A stretch of 44,130 nucleotides of DNA from NCBI GenBank assembly GCA_027483505.1, contig JAIXUP010000070.1:1-44130 (forward strand), read 5' to 3'. Under the pieces are notes generated by a model. The model had not been told where the DNA came from, ran no database searches, and saw nothing but the letters and a program-made list of their open reading frames with translations. Shown one piece after another: positions 9,327-18,228 of the stretch (its first letter is position 1; each line of letters begins with the position of its first letter). The DNA comes from Hyphomicrobiales bacterium. Its GTDB lineage: Bacteria > Pseudomonadota > Alphaproteobacteria > Rhizobiales > Beijerinckiaceae. The translations under genes were made by a program, and so were the position numbers.

Positions 9327-10496
9327 ATGCGTTTCGGATTGCTCGACCGCTACCTGTTCCGCACAATGGCGATCGCGGCGATCTCATGTCTGGTCGGTCT
9401 GACCCTGGTGATCTGGATCACGTCGGCGCTGCGCGAGATCAGCCTTGTGACCGGCAAGGGGCAGACGATCCTGGTCTTCCTGCGCTTCACCATGCTGTCC
9501 TTGCCGGCGCTGGTGATCGTGATCGCCCCGGTCGCGGCCTTCGGCGCGACACTGTACACGCTGAACAAGTTCAACAGCGATTCCGAGCTCATCGTGATGA
9601 GTGCGTCAGGCGTGCCGCCGCGCGAGTTGATCAAGCCGTTCGCCTTGATGGCGCTGCTCGCATCCATGCTCGTGGCGTTCATGACGCTGTATGTGATGCC
9701 GGCGAGCTTCCGTGACCTGCGCGACATGATCACGCAGATCCGGGGCGACTTCATCGCCAATGTGGTGAAGGAAGGCCAGTTCACTACGCTCGACCAGGGA
9801 ATCACGTTCCACTACCGCGAGCGCTCCGGCGACGCCCTGCTGGGCATCTTCTTTCAGGACAACCGCGAGGCGGGCAAGACATCCGTCTACATCGCCGAGA
9901 AGGGCCAGACGCTTGAGATCGAGGGCAAGCCGTTCCTCGTGCTGGAGGCGGGATCGATCCAGCGGCAGGACCGGCGCTCGCAAGACAGCTCGATCGTGAC
10001 CTTCGAGCGCTATGGGGTCGACTTGTCGTCATTCGGCCAGGACGGCGCCAACGTGATTCTCAAGCCGCGCGAGCGGACAACGCAGGCCCTGCTCTTCCCC
10101 GACGAGACCGAAGAATACTACAAGACCTTTCGTGGTCGCTTCCGGGCCGAACTGCACGACCGTTTCCTCGCGCCGATTTACGTCGTCGCCTTCATCCTGA
10201 TCGGGTTTGCAGCGCTCGGCGAGCCACGAACCACCCGGCAAGGGCGCGGAACGGCGATGGCTTTCGCCGCGGTCAGCGTGATTCTGCTGCGCATCGCAGG
10301 ATTTGCGCTCTCGACGCTGATGGTCCGGTCAACGAGCGCGGTCTACCTGTCCTATGCGCTGCCGCTGTTGGCGAGCGCGTTCTGCCTGCTGCTGATCTTC
10401 GCGGGATCGAAGCTCAACCCGCTGATCAGCGTGATCGCACGCAGCATGGATCGGTTGACCACAGCCGCCCGGCTGCGCTTCGCGAGGCCGGCATGA
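9327..10496 (+). CDS. lptF: LPS export ABC transporter permease LptF
   Basis: LptF pairs with LptG in the inner-membrane LptB2FG transporter that extracts lipopolysaccharide. The 389-residue protein has the YjgP/YjgQ layout: three transmembrane helices (about residues 15-35, 50-80 and 95-120), a periplasmic beta-jellyroll domain (about 130-270) and three C-terminal helices (about 290-370). The ATG at 9327 is chosen over an upstream in-frame TTG because MRFGLLDRYLFRT matches the family N-terminus; an AAGGAC lies slightly far upstream. Its stop overlaps the lptG ATG by four bases. Confidence 0.96.
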   Translation: MRFGLLDRYLFRTMAIAAISCLVGLTLVIWITSALREISLVTGKGQTILVFLRFTMLSLPALVIVIAPVAAFGATLYTLNKFNSDSELIVMSASGVPPRELIKPFALMALLASMLVAFMTLYVMPASFRDLRDMITQIRGDFIANVVKEGQFTTLDQGITFHYRERSGDALLGIFFQDNREAGKTSVYIAEKGQTLEIEGKPFLVLEAGSIQRQDRRSQDSSIVTFERYGVDLSSFGQDGANVILKPRERTTQALLFPDETEEYYKTFRGRFRAELHDRFLAPIYVVAFILIGFAALGEPRTTRQGRGTAMAFAAVSVILLRIAGFALSTLMVRSTSAVYLSYALPLLASAFCLLLIFAGSKLNPLISVIARSMDRLTTAARLRFARPA

Positions 10497-11581
10497 TCAT
10501 CGGCCGGACTTTGGGGCTGTATATCGCCGCGCGCTTCGTGAAGCTGATCGCGGGCGTGTTCTTCACCATCTACATGCTGATCTTCACGCTCGACTTCGTG
10601 GAGCTCATGCGGCGCGCCGGCGACGCCGAGGGCGCCTCTGCGGGCCTGATGGCCACGCTCGCCTTCTACCGCGCCCCGTCGATCGCCGAACAGGTCCTGC
10701 CCTTCGCGGTGCTGTTCGGCGCGATGAGCGCGCTTCTCGGTCTCAGCCGCAAGCTGGAACTGGTGGTGGCGCGGTCGGCCGGCGTGTCCGCCTGGGCGTT
10801 TCTGCAGCCGGGCCTCGTGGTCGGGCTCATCATCGGGGTCGCCAGCGTCACCCTGTTCAACCCTGTCGCGGCGGACTTCAAGCAGCGGGCCGCGAACATC
10901 GAGGCCAAGATTTTCACCAAGAGCGGCAGCAATGTGACAGCCAAGGACCTCTGGCTCAGGCAAAAAAGCGTCGATGGCCAGGCAGTCGTCCGCGCCATCT
11001 CGACAAGCGGTCAGGGGCGGGAACTGAACGGGGTGACCTTCTTCAACTACGATCTCAACGGCCGCTTCATCGACCGCACCGAGGCGCGGCGCGCCGTGCT
11101 GTTTGACGGCTACTGGGAGCTGACCGACGTCCGGGTCGTATCGACCATCGACGAGCCGCAGAGCTACGCCACCGCCACGATCGCGACCAATCTCGGCGTC
11201 GAGCAGGTGCGCCGGAACTTCACGCCACCCGAACAGGTCTCCTACTGGGACCTGCCGGAGGTAATCGACAGGACCGAGCGCGCCGGCCTTGACGCCACAC
11301 GGTACAAGCTCCAGCAAGCGGCGCTGACGGCACGGCCGGTGCTTCTTGTCGCAATGATCATGGTGGCTGCGACCGTTTCTTTAAGATTTTTTCGATTTGG
11401 TGGTGTTGCCCGAATGGTGCTGGGTGGCGTTGTGGCGGGGTTCGTGCTTTACGTCGCCACTGAGCTCACCGAAGACCTCGGGGCCAACGGGATCATTGCG
11501 CCCGTTATGGCCGCCTGGTTGCCGGCGATTTTGGGGAGTTTGCTCGGCGTTCTCGCCCTCCTTCATCAGGAGGATGGCTAG
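10493..11581 (+). CDS. lptG: LPS export ABC transporter permease LptG
   Basis: LptG is the partner permease of LptF. The 362-residue protein opens with GRTLGLYIAARFVK and has paired transmembrane helices (about 10-35, 50-80 and 95-120), a periplasmic domain (about 130-265) and C-terminal helices (about 275-355). It begins in an ATGA overlap with lptF and its TAG shares a base with the lptD GTG, so the three genes are almost certainly translated as one coupled unit. The base composition near 11380-11420 is locally more AT-rich than the surroundings, without a frame break. Confidence 0.96.
   Translation: MIIGRTLGLYIAARFVKLIAGVFFTIYMLIFTLDFVELMRRAGDAEGASAGLMATLAFYRAPSIAEQVLPFAVLFGAMSALLGLSRKLELVVARSAGVSAWAFLQPGLVVGLIIGVASVTLFNPVAADFKQRAANIEAKIFTKSGSNVTAKDLWLRQKSVDGQAVVRAISTSGQGRELNGVTFFNYDLNGRFIDRTEARRAVLFDGYWELTDVRVVSTIDEPQSYATATIATNLGVEQVRRNFTPPEQVSYWDLPEVIDRTERAGLDATRYKLQQAALTARPVLLVAMIMVAATVSLRFFRFGGVARMVLGGVVAGFVLYVATELTEDLGANGIIAPVMAAWLPAILGSLLGVLALLHQEDG
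11568..11573 (+). promoter_or_regulatory. ribosome-binding site deciding the lptD start
   Basis: A perfect AGGAGG lies 7 bases upstream of GTG 11581, inside the end of lptG. It supports that GTG as the lptD start rather than later codons. Confidence 0.75.
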
Positions 11582-14133
11582 TGCGCGCGGCGTGTGTGGA
11601 CTGGGTGATTGGTTTGATCAGCGCGCGGAAGCAGCGTTTGCAGCGTCTTGCCACCGGGACCGGCCTCGTGCTCGTTCTGGGACTCGCGCACGCGCAGGCG
11701 CAGACGCCGGTCCTTCCGGGACAGCGCGGCGCACCTGCCGCCGGCCAGCAGGCCAAGGACCGTATGCTGATCGAAGCCAAGCAGCTGGTCTACAACAACG
11801 ACAAGAACACCGTCGAAGCTGTTGGCGACGTTCAGATCTTCTATCAGGGCCGGACGCTGGAAGCGGATCGCGTGGTCTACAATCGCGGCACCAAGCGCGT
11901 GTTCGCCGAGGGCAACGCCCGGATGACGGAGGCCAATGGCCAGCTCATCACAGGCTCGCGGTTCGATCTCACCGATGATTTCCGGGACGGATTCATCGAT
12001 TCCCTGCGCACCGAGAATCCTGACAAGAGCCGCTTCGCCGCGCCGCGCGCCGAGCGGTCCGGCGGCGACACCGTCAGCTTCACCACAGGCACCTATACGG
12101 CTTGCGAGCCTTGCAAGGACAACCCGGAGAAACCTCCGCTCTGGCAGGTGCGTTCTCAGCGAATCATTCACAAGGGCGACGAGAAGACGATCTATTTCGA
12201 GGGCTCCACGCTCGAGCTGGTCGGCATTCCGATTGCCTACATCCCGTACTTCTGGTCACCCGATTCGACCGTGAAACGGCAGACGGGCCTTCTTGCCCCG
12301 ACCATCTATTCGTCGAACCAGCTTGGCGTCGGCATGGGCGTGCCAGTGTTCATCAACCTGGCGCCGAACTATGATCTGACGCTGACGCCGACCGTGTTCT
12401 CACGCCAGGGCTTTCTCGGCGTCGCCGAGTGGCGCCATCGGCTGGTCAACGGAGCTTATACGATTCGCGGTGCGGGGATTTTCCAGTCCGATCCGGGCGC
12501 CTATGCCGCGCCGCCGATCGGGGCCGGCGACCGCAAGTTCCGGGGTTCGCTCGAGACATTCGGCACGTTCGACATCAATGACAAATGGCGTTTCGGCTGG
12601 GACCTGTCGGGCTCGACAGACCGCTACTTCTACCGCAACTACCGCATCCGCAGCGAAGGCCTGACGGCGACGTTCTTCCGTGAGGTGACATCCACGGTCT
12701 ACCTGAACGGGCAGACCGAGAACGCCTGGTTTGATGCCCGGGCTTATCATTTCCGGCCGCTGAGCTACATCGACTGGCAGAAGCAGCAGCCGATCGTTCA
12801 TCCCGTCATCGACTACAACAAGCGCTTCGACGGGCCGTCCTGGCTCGGCGGCGAGATCGCGATCGACGCCAACATCACGAGCCTGACGCGCGAGCAGTCG
12901 GCGTTCCAGACAATCCCGACGCAAGCCCGCAATTTCGCAGGCACCAACTATCTGGTGACGACGCCGACGTCCTATTACGAAGGCTGTTTCCTCTACAACA
13001 AGACCGAGTGCCTGCTGCGCGGCATCGGCGGAACCACGACACGCGCCAGCATAAACGCCTCCTGGCGCCGGCAGATCATCGATCCGATCGGGCAGGTCTG
13101 GACGCCGTTCGCGTCGCTGAAGGTCGACGGATTCTCGACCAACCTCAATTCGGGCGGCTTCAACAACAATGAGCAGGGCACGTTCGGCGTGCGCAACGGC
13201 GAGTACGGCCGCGCGATGCCCGCGGTCGGCCTGACCTACACGTATCCGATCCTGCTCTCGCCGGGCTTCGGCACGCACGTCATTTCGCCGGTTGCGCAGA
13301 TCGTGGCGCGGCCCAACGAAACGAGCATCCTCAGGACGCCGAACGAGGATGCCCAAAGCACGGTGTTCGACGACACCAACCTGTTCCAGATGAGCCGCTT
13401 CTCCGGCTTTGACCGGAACGAGGGAGGCATCCGGGCCAGCTATGGGCTCAACTATGCCGGAACCTTCGCCAACGGCGCCTATGCGAACGCACTGTTCGGC
13501 CAGTCCTATCACCTGTCCGGCCGCAATTCCTATGCGGTTCAGGATGCGGCGAACACCGGCGCGCAGACCGGCCTCGAGACCCGCCGCTCGGACTATGTGG
13601 CGCGTGTCCAGTTCGCGCCGTCGCCTTTTGGTTCGGTGATCGCCAAGGGACGTTTTGACGAGCGGACCTTCTCGGCCCGGTCGCTTGAGGTCACGGCGAT
13701 GGCTACGATCGATCCGATCTGGGCATCGGTCACCTATGCCCGTTACGAGGCCCAGCCGGATCGTGCCCAGCCCTTCCGCCGGGAAGGCGTGTCGCTGGCC
13801 GGGGGCGTGAAGCTCGGCCAGTATTGGACGGCGCGCGGATCGCTGCTCTACGATCTCGACAAGTATCTGACCGACAGCTACACCAACCCCACGCTGAAGA
13901 CACCGCGTGCGGCGCTGCAGTCGGTCAGCCTCGGACTGAACTACAGGGACGAGTGCACCGTGTTCGATGTGACCTACTATACATCGTTCCGCGACACCTC
14001 GGAAGGAACGCGGCCGCGGACAAATCAGGGCGTGTTGCTGCGGCTTGAGCTGCGCACGCTTGGCGCGGTCAATTTCCGGCAGGCCATCGGCGAACAGTCG
14101 ACCAGCAATGTCGACGGGATTGTCGGTCGCTGA
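11581..14133 (+). CDS. lptD: LPS-assembly outer-membrane protein LptD
   Basis: LptD (OstA/Imp) is the outer-membrane barrel that inserts LPS at the cell surface. The 850-residue protein has an N-terminal signal peptide with likely cleavage after AHAQA (about residue 40), an OstA-like periplasmic domain (about 58-200) with repeated beta strands (AEGNARMTE, FEGSTLELVG) and a long C-terminal barrel. Cysteines occur as a C175/C178 pair (ACEPC), a second pair near residues 469 and 476, and one near 790, which may form disulfides. The GTG start is backed by an AGGAGG. Its stop is immediately followed by the rsmA GTG; surA and pdxA, which often come between, are absent. Confidence 0.96.
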   Translation: MRAACVDWVIGLISARKQRLQRLATGTGLVLVLGLAHAQAQTPVLPGQRGAPAAGQQAKDRMLIEAKQLVYNNDKNTVEAVGDVQIFYQGRTLEADRVVYNRGTKRVFAEGNARMTEANGQLITGSRFDLTDDFRDGFIDSLRTENPDKSRFAAPRAERSGGDTVSFTTGTYTACEPCKDNPEKPPLWQVRSQRIIHKGDEKTIYFEGSTLELVGIPIAYIPYFWSPDSTVKRQTGLLAPTIYSSNQLGVGMGVPVFINLAPNYDLTLTPTVFSRQGFLGVAEWRHRLVNGAYTIRGAGIFQSDPGAYAAPPIGAGDRKFRGSLETFGTFDINDKWRFGWDLSGSTDRYFYRNYRIRSEGLTATFFREVTSTVYLNGQTENAWFDARAYHFRPLSYIDWQKQQPIVHPVIDYNKRFDGPSWLGGEIAIDANITSLTREQSAFQTIPTQARNFAGTNYLVTTPTSYYEGCFLYNKTECLLRGIGGTTTRASINASWRRQIIDPIGQVWTPFASLKVDGFSTNLNSGGFNNNEQGTFGVRNGEYGRAMPAVGLTYTYPILLSPGFGTHVISPVAQIVARPNETSILRTPNEDAQSTVFDDTNLFQMSRFSGFDRNEGGIRASYGLNYAGTFANGAYANALFGQSYHLSGRNSYAVQDAANTGAQTGLETRRSDYVARVQFAPSPFGSVIAKGRFDERTFSARSLEVTAMATIDPIWASVTYARYEAQPDRAQPFRREGVSLAGGVKLGQYWTARGSLLYDLDKYLTDSYTNPTLKTPRAALQSVSLGLNYRDECTVFDVTYYTSFRDTSEGTRPRTNQGVLLRLELRTLGAVNFRQAIGEQSTSNVDGIVGR

Positions 14134-15036
14134 GTGAGCCGGCCTCCGACTTCGGCTGCCAGCGCTTTTGACGGATTGCCGCCGCTCCGCGATGTGGTGC
14201 AGGCGCACGACCTCACGGCAAAGCGGTCGCTGGGCCAGAACTTCCTGTTCGACCTCAACCTGACCGCCCGCATCGCGCGCGCCAGCGGCGTGCTGAATGG
14301 CGCAACCGTTGTGGAGATCGGCCCCGGTCCGGGCGGACTGACGCGCGCGCTGCTCTCGGAGGGAGCGGGGCGCGTGATCGCCATCGAACGTGACGTCCGC
14401 TGCCTGCCTGCGCTGGCGGACATCGCCCGGCGCTGGCCCGGACAGCTCGACGTCATCCACGGCGACGCCATGAACGTCGACATCGCAGCCCTTCTCGGCG
14501 GCCAGCCGGCGCGGATCGTGGCGAACCTGCCCTACAATGTCGGCACCGCGCTTCTGGTCGGCTGGCTCAGCGCCATGGCCTGGCCACCGTGGTTCTCCTC
14601 CCTGACCCTGATGTTCCAGCGCGAGGTGGCCGAACGGATCGTCGCCGATGCGGACGATCCGGACAACTACGGTCGGCTCGGGGTCCTGTGCGGTTGGCGC
14701 ACGGAGGCATCGATTCTGTTCGACATCGCTCCATCGGCCTTCGTGCCGCCGCCGAAGGTGACGTCAAGCGTGGTGCATCTCGTGCCGCGCGCCCAGCCGG
14801 AGGCCTGCGACCTGCGCGAGCTCGAACGGGTGACACAGGCCGCGTTCGGCCAGCGCCGCAAGATGCTGCGACAGTCGCTGAAGGCGTTGAACGTCGATCT
14901 TCCGCTGCTGTTCGCCCGGACCGGCATCGCCGAGACGGCGCGGGCCGAGACGATCCCCGTCTCTGGCTTCGTCAGGCTCGCCAATGCCGTCGCAGCCCTT
15001 CGGGAGGGGGCGACGGCCGCCGGCGTCAGGTCTTGA
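14134..15036 (+). CDS. rsmA: 16S rRNA (adenine1518-N6/adenine1519-N6)-dimethyltransferase
   Basis: RsmA (KsgA) dimethylates two adjacent adenines near the 3' end of 16S rRNA during small-subunit maturation. The 300-residue protein has the expected motifs: SLGQNFL near residue 32, the SAM-binding [11 protein letters not shown] (60-70), catalytic NLPYN (131-135), [11 protein letters not shown], and [13 protein letters not shown] in the C-terminal domain. The GTG at 14134 directly abuts the lptD TGA, so re-initiation is likely. Its last 11 bases overlap the 3' end of gmk, which is read from the other strand. Confidence 0.97.
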   Translation: MSRPPTSAASAFDGLPPLRDVVQAHDLTAKRSLGQNFLFDLNLTARIARASGVLNGATVVEIGPGPGGLTRALLSEGAGRVIAIERDVRCLPALADIARRWPGQLDVIHGDAMNVDIAALLGGQPARIVANLPYNVGTALLVGWLSAMAWPPWFSSLTLMFQREVAERIVADADDPDNYGRLGVLCGWRTEASILFDIAPSAFVPPPKVTSSVVHLVPRAQPEACDLRELERVTQAAFGQRRKMLRQSLKALNVDLPLLFARTGIAETARAETIPVSGFVRLANAVAALREGATAAGVRS

Positions 15037-15661
15037 GCAGGCGATCGACGAAGCCGGGCGCGCCGGTCAGTCGCTCTCGCTTCAGGCGCTCCGCCGCGAG
15101 GATGGCTTTGACGCTGTAGAAGGCGGTTTCCAGATCATCATTCACGATCAGGTAGTCGTACAGGCCCCATTGCGCGATTTCGTCGCGCGCATTGCCCAGA
15201 CGGCGCGCGATTGTTTCCGCATTGTCTTCGGCCCGGCGCTCAAGCCTGTGCTGCAACTCGCCCATGGAGGGCGGCAGGATGAAAACGGCAACCACGTCAC
15301 GGCGCATCCTCGCCATGATCTGGCGCGTGCCTTGCCAGTCGATGTCAAACAGCACGTCGCGTCCGGATTCGAGTGCGGCCTCGACGGCGCGGCGTGGCGT
15401 GCCATAGAAATTGCCATGAACTTCAGCGCTTTCGAGCAGTTCGTTCCGGTCACGCATCGCCTTGAAGGCGGCGACCGACATGAAGTGGTAGTGCTTGCCG
15501 TCGATCTCGGATGGTCGCTTCGGGCGCGTGGTGACCGAGATCGACAGGCTGATGTCGCTCTGATCGGCGACAAGCTGGCGCGTCAGCGTCGACTTTCCAG
15601 CGCCGGATGGCGACGACAGGATCAGCATCATTCCGCGGCGCTCAATGGCGGGCATCGTCAT
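15026..15661 (-). CDS. gmk: guanylate kinase
   Basis: Gmk phosphorylates GMP to GDP. From ATG 15661 the product is 211 residues, the usual size, with a P-loop SPSGAGKS at about residues 17-24, the GMP-binding [19 protein letters not shown] segment and lid-region RRAED. A longer open frame upstream would lie inside yicC and is rejected. The ATG overlaps the yicC stop by one base (TGATG), implying translational coupling. The 3' end overlaps that of rsmA by 11 bases. Confidence 0.97.
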   Translation of the reverse strand: MTMPAIERRGMMLILSSPSGAGKSTLTRQLVADQSDISLSISVTTRPKRPSEIDGKHYHFMSVAAFKAMRDRNELLESAEVHGNFYGTPRRAVEAALESGRDVLFDIDWQGTRQIMARMRRDVVAVFILPPSMGELQHRLERRAEDNAETIARRLGNARDEIAQWGLYDYLIVNDDLETAFYSVKAILAAERLKRERLTGAPGFVDRLLKT

Positions 15662-16545
15662 CACTCCACGTTCTGGGCCTGCTCGCGGAACTGGTCGACC
15701 AGCGCGCGCAGCTCCAGTCCGATCGCCGAAAGCTCGACGCTGCCAGCCTTGGCGCACAACGTGCTGGCCTCGCGCCCGAATTCCTGAGCAAGGAAATCGA
15801 GCTTGCGGCCGATTGCGCCACCTTGTGCGAACAGCGCCTGCGCTGCGGCCACATGGGCTGCGAGGCGGTCAAGCTCCTCCCGGACATCGGCGCGTGTCGC
15901 AATGACCGCTGCCTCCTGATACAGACGCCCCGGATCGAGGGTCGCATGGGCGTCAAGCAAAGCGCTCACCTGCGTTTGCAACCGGGTCCTGATGGCCTCG
16001 ACAGAACGCTGGGGGTGAGTCTCGACGGCCTCGACGAGCACGCCCATCTGGTCAAGCTGCCGTGTCATGAGTTCCGCAAGCGCAACACCCTCCTGCTGCC
16101 GCGCGATGACGAAGGCCTTCGTCGCCGCCTCGATGCCGCGCAGCAGCCGTGACTGAAGTTCGGCAGGAAGCCCCTGCTCGTCCTGGTCGTCCACTTCGAC
16201 GACACCGCGCACCTGAAGCAGTCCGTCTAGACTGGCCGGGGTGACAGGAAGCCCTGGGGGCAGGTCGCCGATCGCCTTGATCAGCGACGCCAGAATCTCC
16301 GTGTTGATCCTGACGCCGATTTTCCGCTGCTCGCTGCGCTGGATGATCAACCCGACCTGGACTGCACCACGGGTGATGGCCGCACTGACCACCTTGCGCG
16401 CATCCTCGCCGCTGGCGTCGAAACCGGGAGGGACACGAACCCGGACATCGAGATTGCGTCCGTTCACGGACTTGATCTCCCACGCCCAGGTGAGGCTGCC
16501 AAAAGAGCCGGCGTCGCGCGCGAAGCCTGTCATGCTTGAAATCAT
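15661..16545 (-). CDS. YicC-family endoribonuclease
   Basis: YicC proteins are conserved RNases; E. coli YicC takes part in RNA turnover including small RNAs. The 294-residue protein begins MISSMTGFAR, the typical family N-terminus, which is why ATG 16545 is preferred to a GTG four codons upstream. The C-terminal DUF1732 region (about 210-294) contains REELDRLAAHV, GRKLDFLAQEFGRE and the conserved end segment. It is the middle gene of mltG-yicC-gmk, a grouping common in Rhizobiales. The family's precise substrates in alphaproteobacteria are not known to me. Confidence 0.93.
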   Translation of the reverse strand: MISSMTGFARDAGSFGSLTWAWEIKSVNGRNLDVRVRVPPGFDASGEDARKVVSAAITRGAVQVGLIIQRSEQRKIGVRINTEILASLIKAIGDLPPGLPVTPASLDGLLQVRGVVEVDDQDEQGLPAELQSRLLRGIEAATKAFVIARQQEGVALAELMTRQLDQMGVLVEAVETHPQRSVEAIRTRLQTQVSALLDAHATLDPGRLYQEAAVIATRADVREELDRLAAHVAAAQALFAQGGAIGRKLDFLAQEFGREASTLCAKAGSVELSAIGLELRALVDQFREQAQNVE

Positions 16546-16629
16546 CGTCACCCGCACTGGAATCGCCGCTGGCGGGACCGTAGTGCGCTTTGGCCGGCGC
16601 GAAAAGCCGAATTGACCGTCACGACCCGA

Positions 16630-18120
16630 TCACGGCCTGATGTTCGGGATGACCTTCGGCGAATTGAGATCAAAGTTGCGGTTGAGCAGCGGGTCGCGGG
16701 CGGTTCCTTCGGAGGCGTCGAAGGCGCGCGGGCGAGGCTGGCCGGATGCCGCGGGTGCCCCGGCGGGCCGGCCTGGCTGCGCCGCAGGCTGACTCATCCC
16801 GGCGCGACGTCCGGCCGGGACAGGAAAGGTCTCGACATCGGCAGGCGCAGGCTCAGCATCGGTCACAAGACCGGGACGCGCGGCATCAAAGCCAAGCGGG
16901 AGTTCCGTGCGGCGGTCCGGCTGCGCTGGCGTATTCGCGGCAGGGGCGGCCGGCGTCACCGGCGCAACCGGCGGCGGCTCGGAACGGTCGACGCTCGCTT
17001 CGGCCGATGGCCGTCCGGCCTCGCGCCGCGACGCCTCGATCTGGCGCCAGCGCGCGACGTTGCGGTTGTGCTGTTCGAGCGTTTCGGCGAAGGCGTGACC
17101 GCCCGTGCCGTCAGCAACGAAGAACAGGTCCCTGGTGCGCGAGGGGTTGGCCACCGCTTCCATGGCCGCCCGACCCGGATTGGCGATCGGGCCGGGAGGG
17201 AGGCCGTCGATGACATAGGTGTTGTACGGCGTCGGCTGGGTGATTTCAGTGCGCAGGATGCCGCGGCCGAGCGTGCCCTTGCCGCCCACAAGGCCGTAGA
17301 CGATCGTGGGGTCCGACTGCAGCTTCATCCTGCGGTTCAGGCGATTGACGAAAACGCCGGCCACGCGCGGTCGTTCGTCAGCCCTGCCGGTCTCCTTCTC
17401 GACGATGGAGGCCAGGGTCACCAGTTCCTGGGGAGTCTTGATCGGCAGATCCGGAACCCGGCGGGCCCAGATGCGGTTCATCTCCTCGCGTTGCTTCTCG
17501 GCCATGGTCTGCAGCAGGCGCTGGCGGGTGGAGCCGCGCTCCACACGGTAGGTGTCGGGCAGCAGCGCGCCTTCGCGCGGGATCTGCGTCACATCGCCGG
17601 TGAGCAGTTCATTTTCCTTCAGGCGCGCAATGATCTGCTCGCTGGTCAACCCTTCGGGTATCAGGATCGAGTGCAACACAGGCCGCCCGGAGGTCAGCAC
17701 ATCCAGCGCTTCGCGCGGGCTGATATTGGCCTTGAACAGATACTCGCCGGCCCGAAGGCCGCTCCACGCGCCTGTCACATAGCCGGCGATGCGGAACATC
17801 AGCGTGTTGCGGATCACGCCCTCCCGTTCGAGCTGTTCGGCAATGTCGGCAAGGCCGCTGTCGCGCGCAATCACGATCGCCTTGTCAGCGGTCAGCGGAC
17901 CCGGCTCGCCAGACTGGCGAGAGACGACGATGAACGCGCCGCCGACCAGAACAGCCAGAACCAGCCCGACCGTGAACACGGCGCTCAGAAAGCCCAGGAA
18001 CCCACCCTTGCGGCGTTTCGGCTTCTTGGGCGGCGGCGGCGCAGCGCTCGGCTTCATGGCTTCCGACGGGCTTCGCGGAGAGACGCGCTGCGTTTGCGAG
18101 CCGGAGGACGTTTTGCTCAT
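16630..18120 (-). CDS. mltG: endolytic murein transglycosylase MltG with extended tail
   Basis: MltG cuts nascent peptidoglycan strands at the inner-membrane face and is thought to set glycan chain length. This 496-residue protein has a cytoplasmic Pro/Lys/Arg-rich N-terminus, one transmembrane helix (about 42-67), a LysM-like region (about 75-145) and the YceG catalytic domain (about 150-355) with the catalytic glutamate E241 in SIVEKETG. Beyond residue 365 comes an unusual tail of about 130 residues, rich in Pro and Ala, that ends in a more ordered-looking segment containing FDASEGTARDPLLNRNFDLN. It follows fabF in the same direction after a 108-bp gap. Confidence 0.96.
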   Translation of the reverse strand: MSKTSSGSQTQRVSPRSPSEAMKPSAAPPPPKKPKRRKGGFLGFLSAVFTVGLVLAVLVGGAFIVVSRQSGEPGPLTADKAIVIARDSGLADIAEQLEREGVIRNTLMFRIAGYVTGAWSGLRAGEYLFKANISPREALDVLTSGRPVLHSILIPEGLTSEQIIARLKENELLTGDVTQIPREGALLPDTYRVERGSTRQRLLQTMAEKQREEMNRIWARRVPDLPIKTPQELVTLASIVEKETGRADERPRVAGVFVNRLNRRMKLQSDPTIVYGLVGGKGTLGRGILRTEITQPTPYNTYVIDGLPPGPIANPGRAAMEAVANPSRTRDLFFVADGTGGHAFAETLEQHNRNVARWRQIEASRREAGRPSAEASVDRSEPPPVAPVTPAAPAANTPAQPDRRTELPLGFDAARPGLVTDAEPAPADVETFPVPAGRRAGMSQPAAQPGRPAGAPAASGQPRPRAFDASEGTARDPLLNRNFDLNSPKVIPNIRP

Positions 18121-18228
18121 GCGGTGCCGGTCTCCACCAGATCAGGACGCCAGGTCAGTCTGCCAGGCAAAATGTCGCGATCAATTGCGTCAAAAGCGGG
18201 TTGAGCTGTTCGAGCGCCGCCAGCAGTC

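Noticed and set aside
12400..14460. 686-residue open frame on the reverse strand
   Set aside because: It is antisense to lptD and the start of rsmA, with low-complexity composition typical of GC-driven shadow frames.
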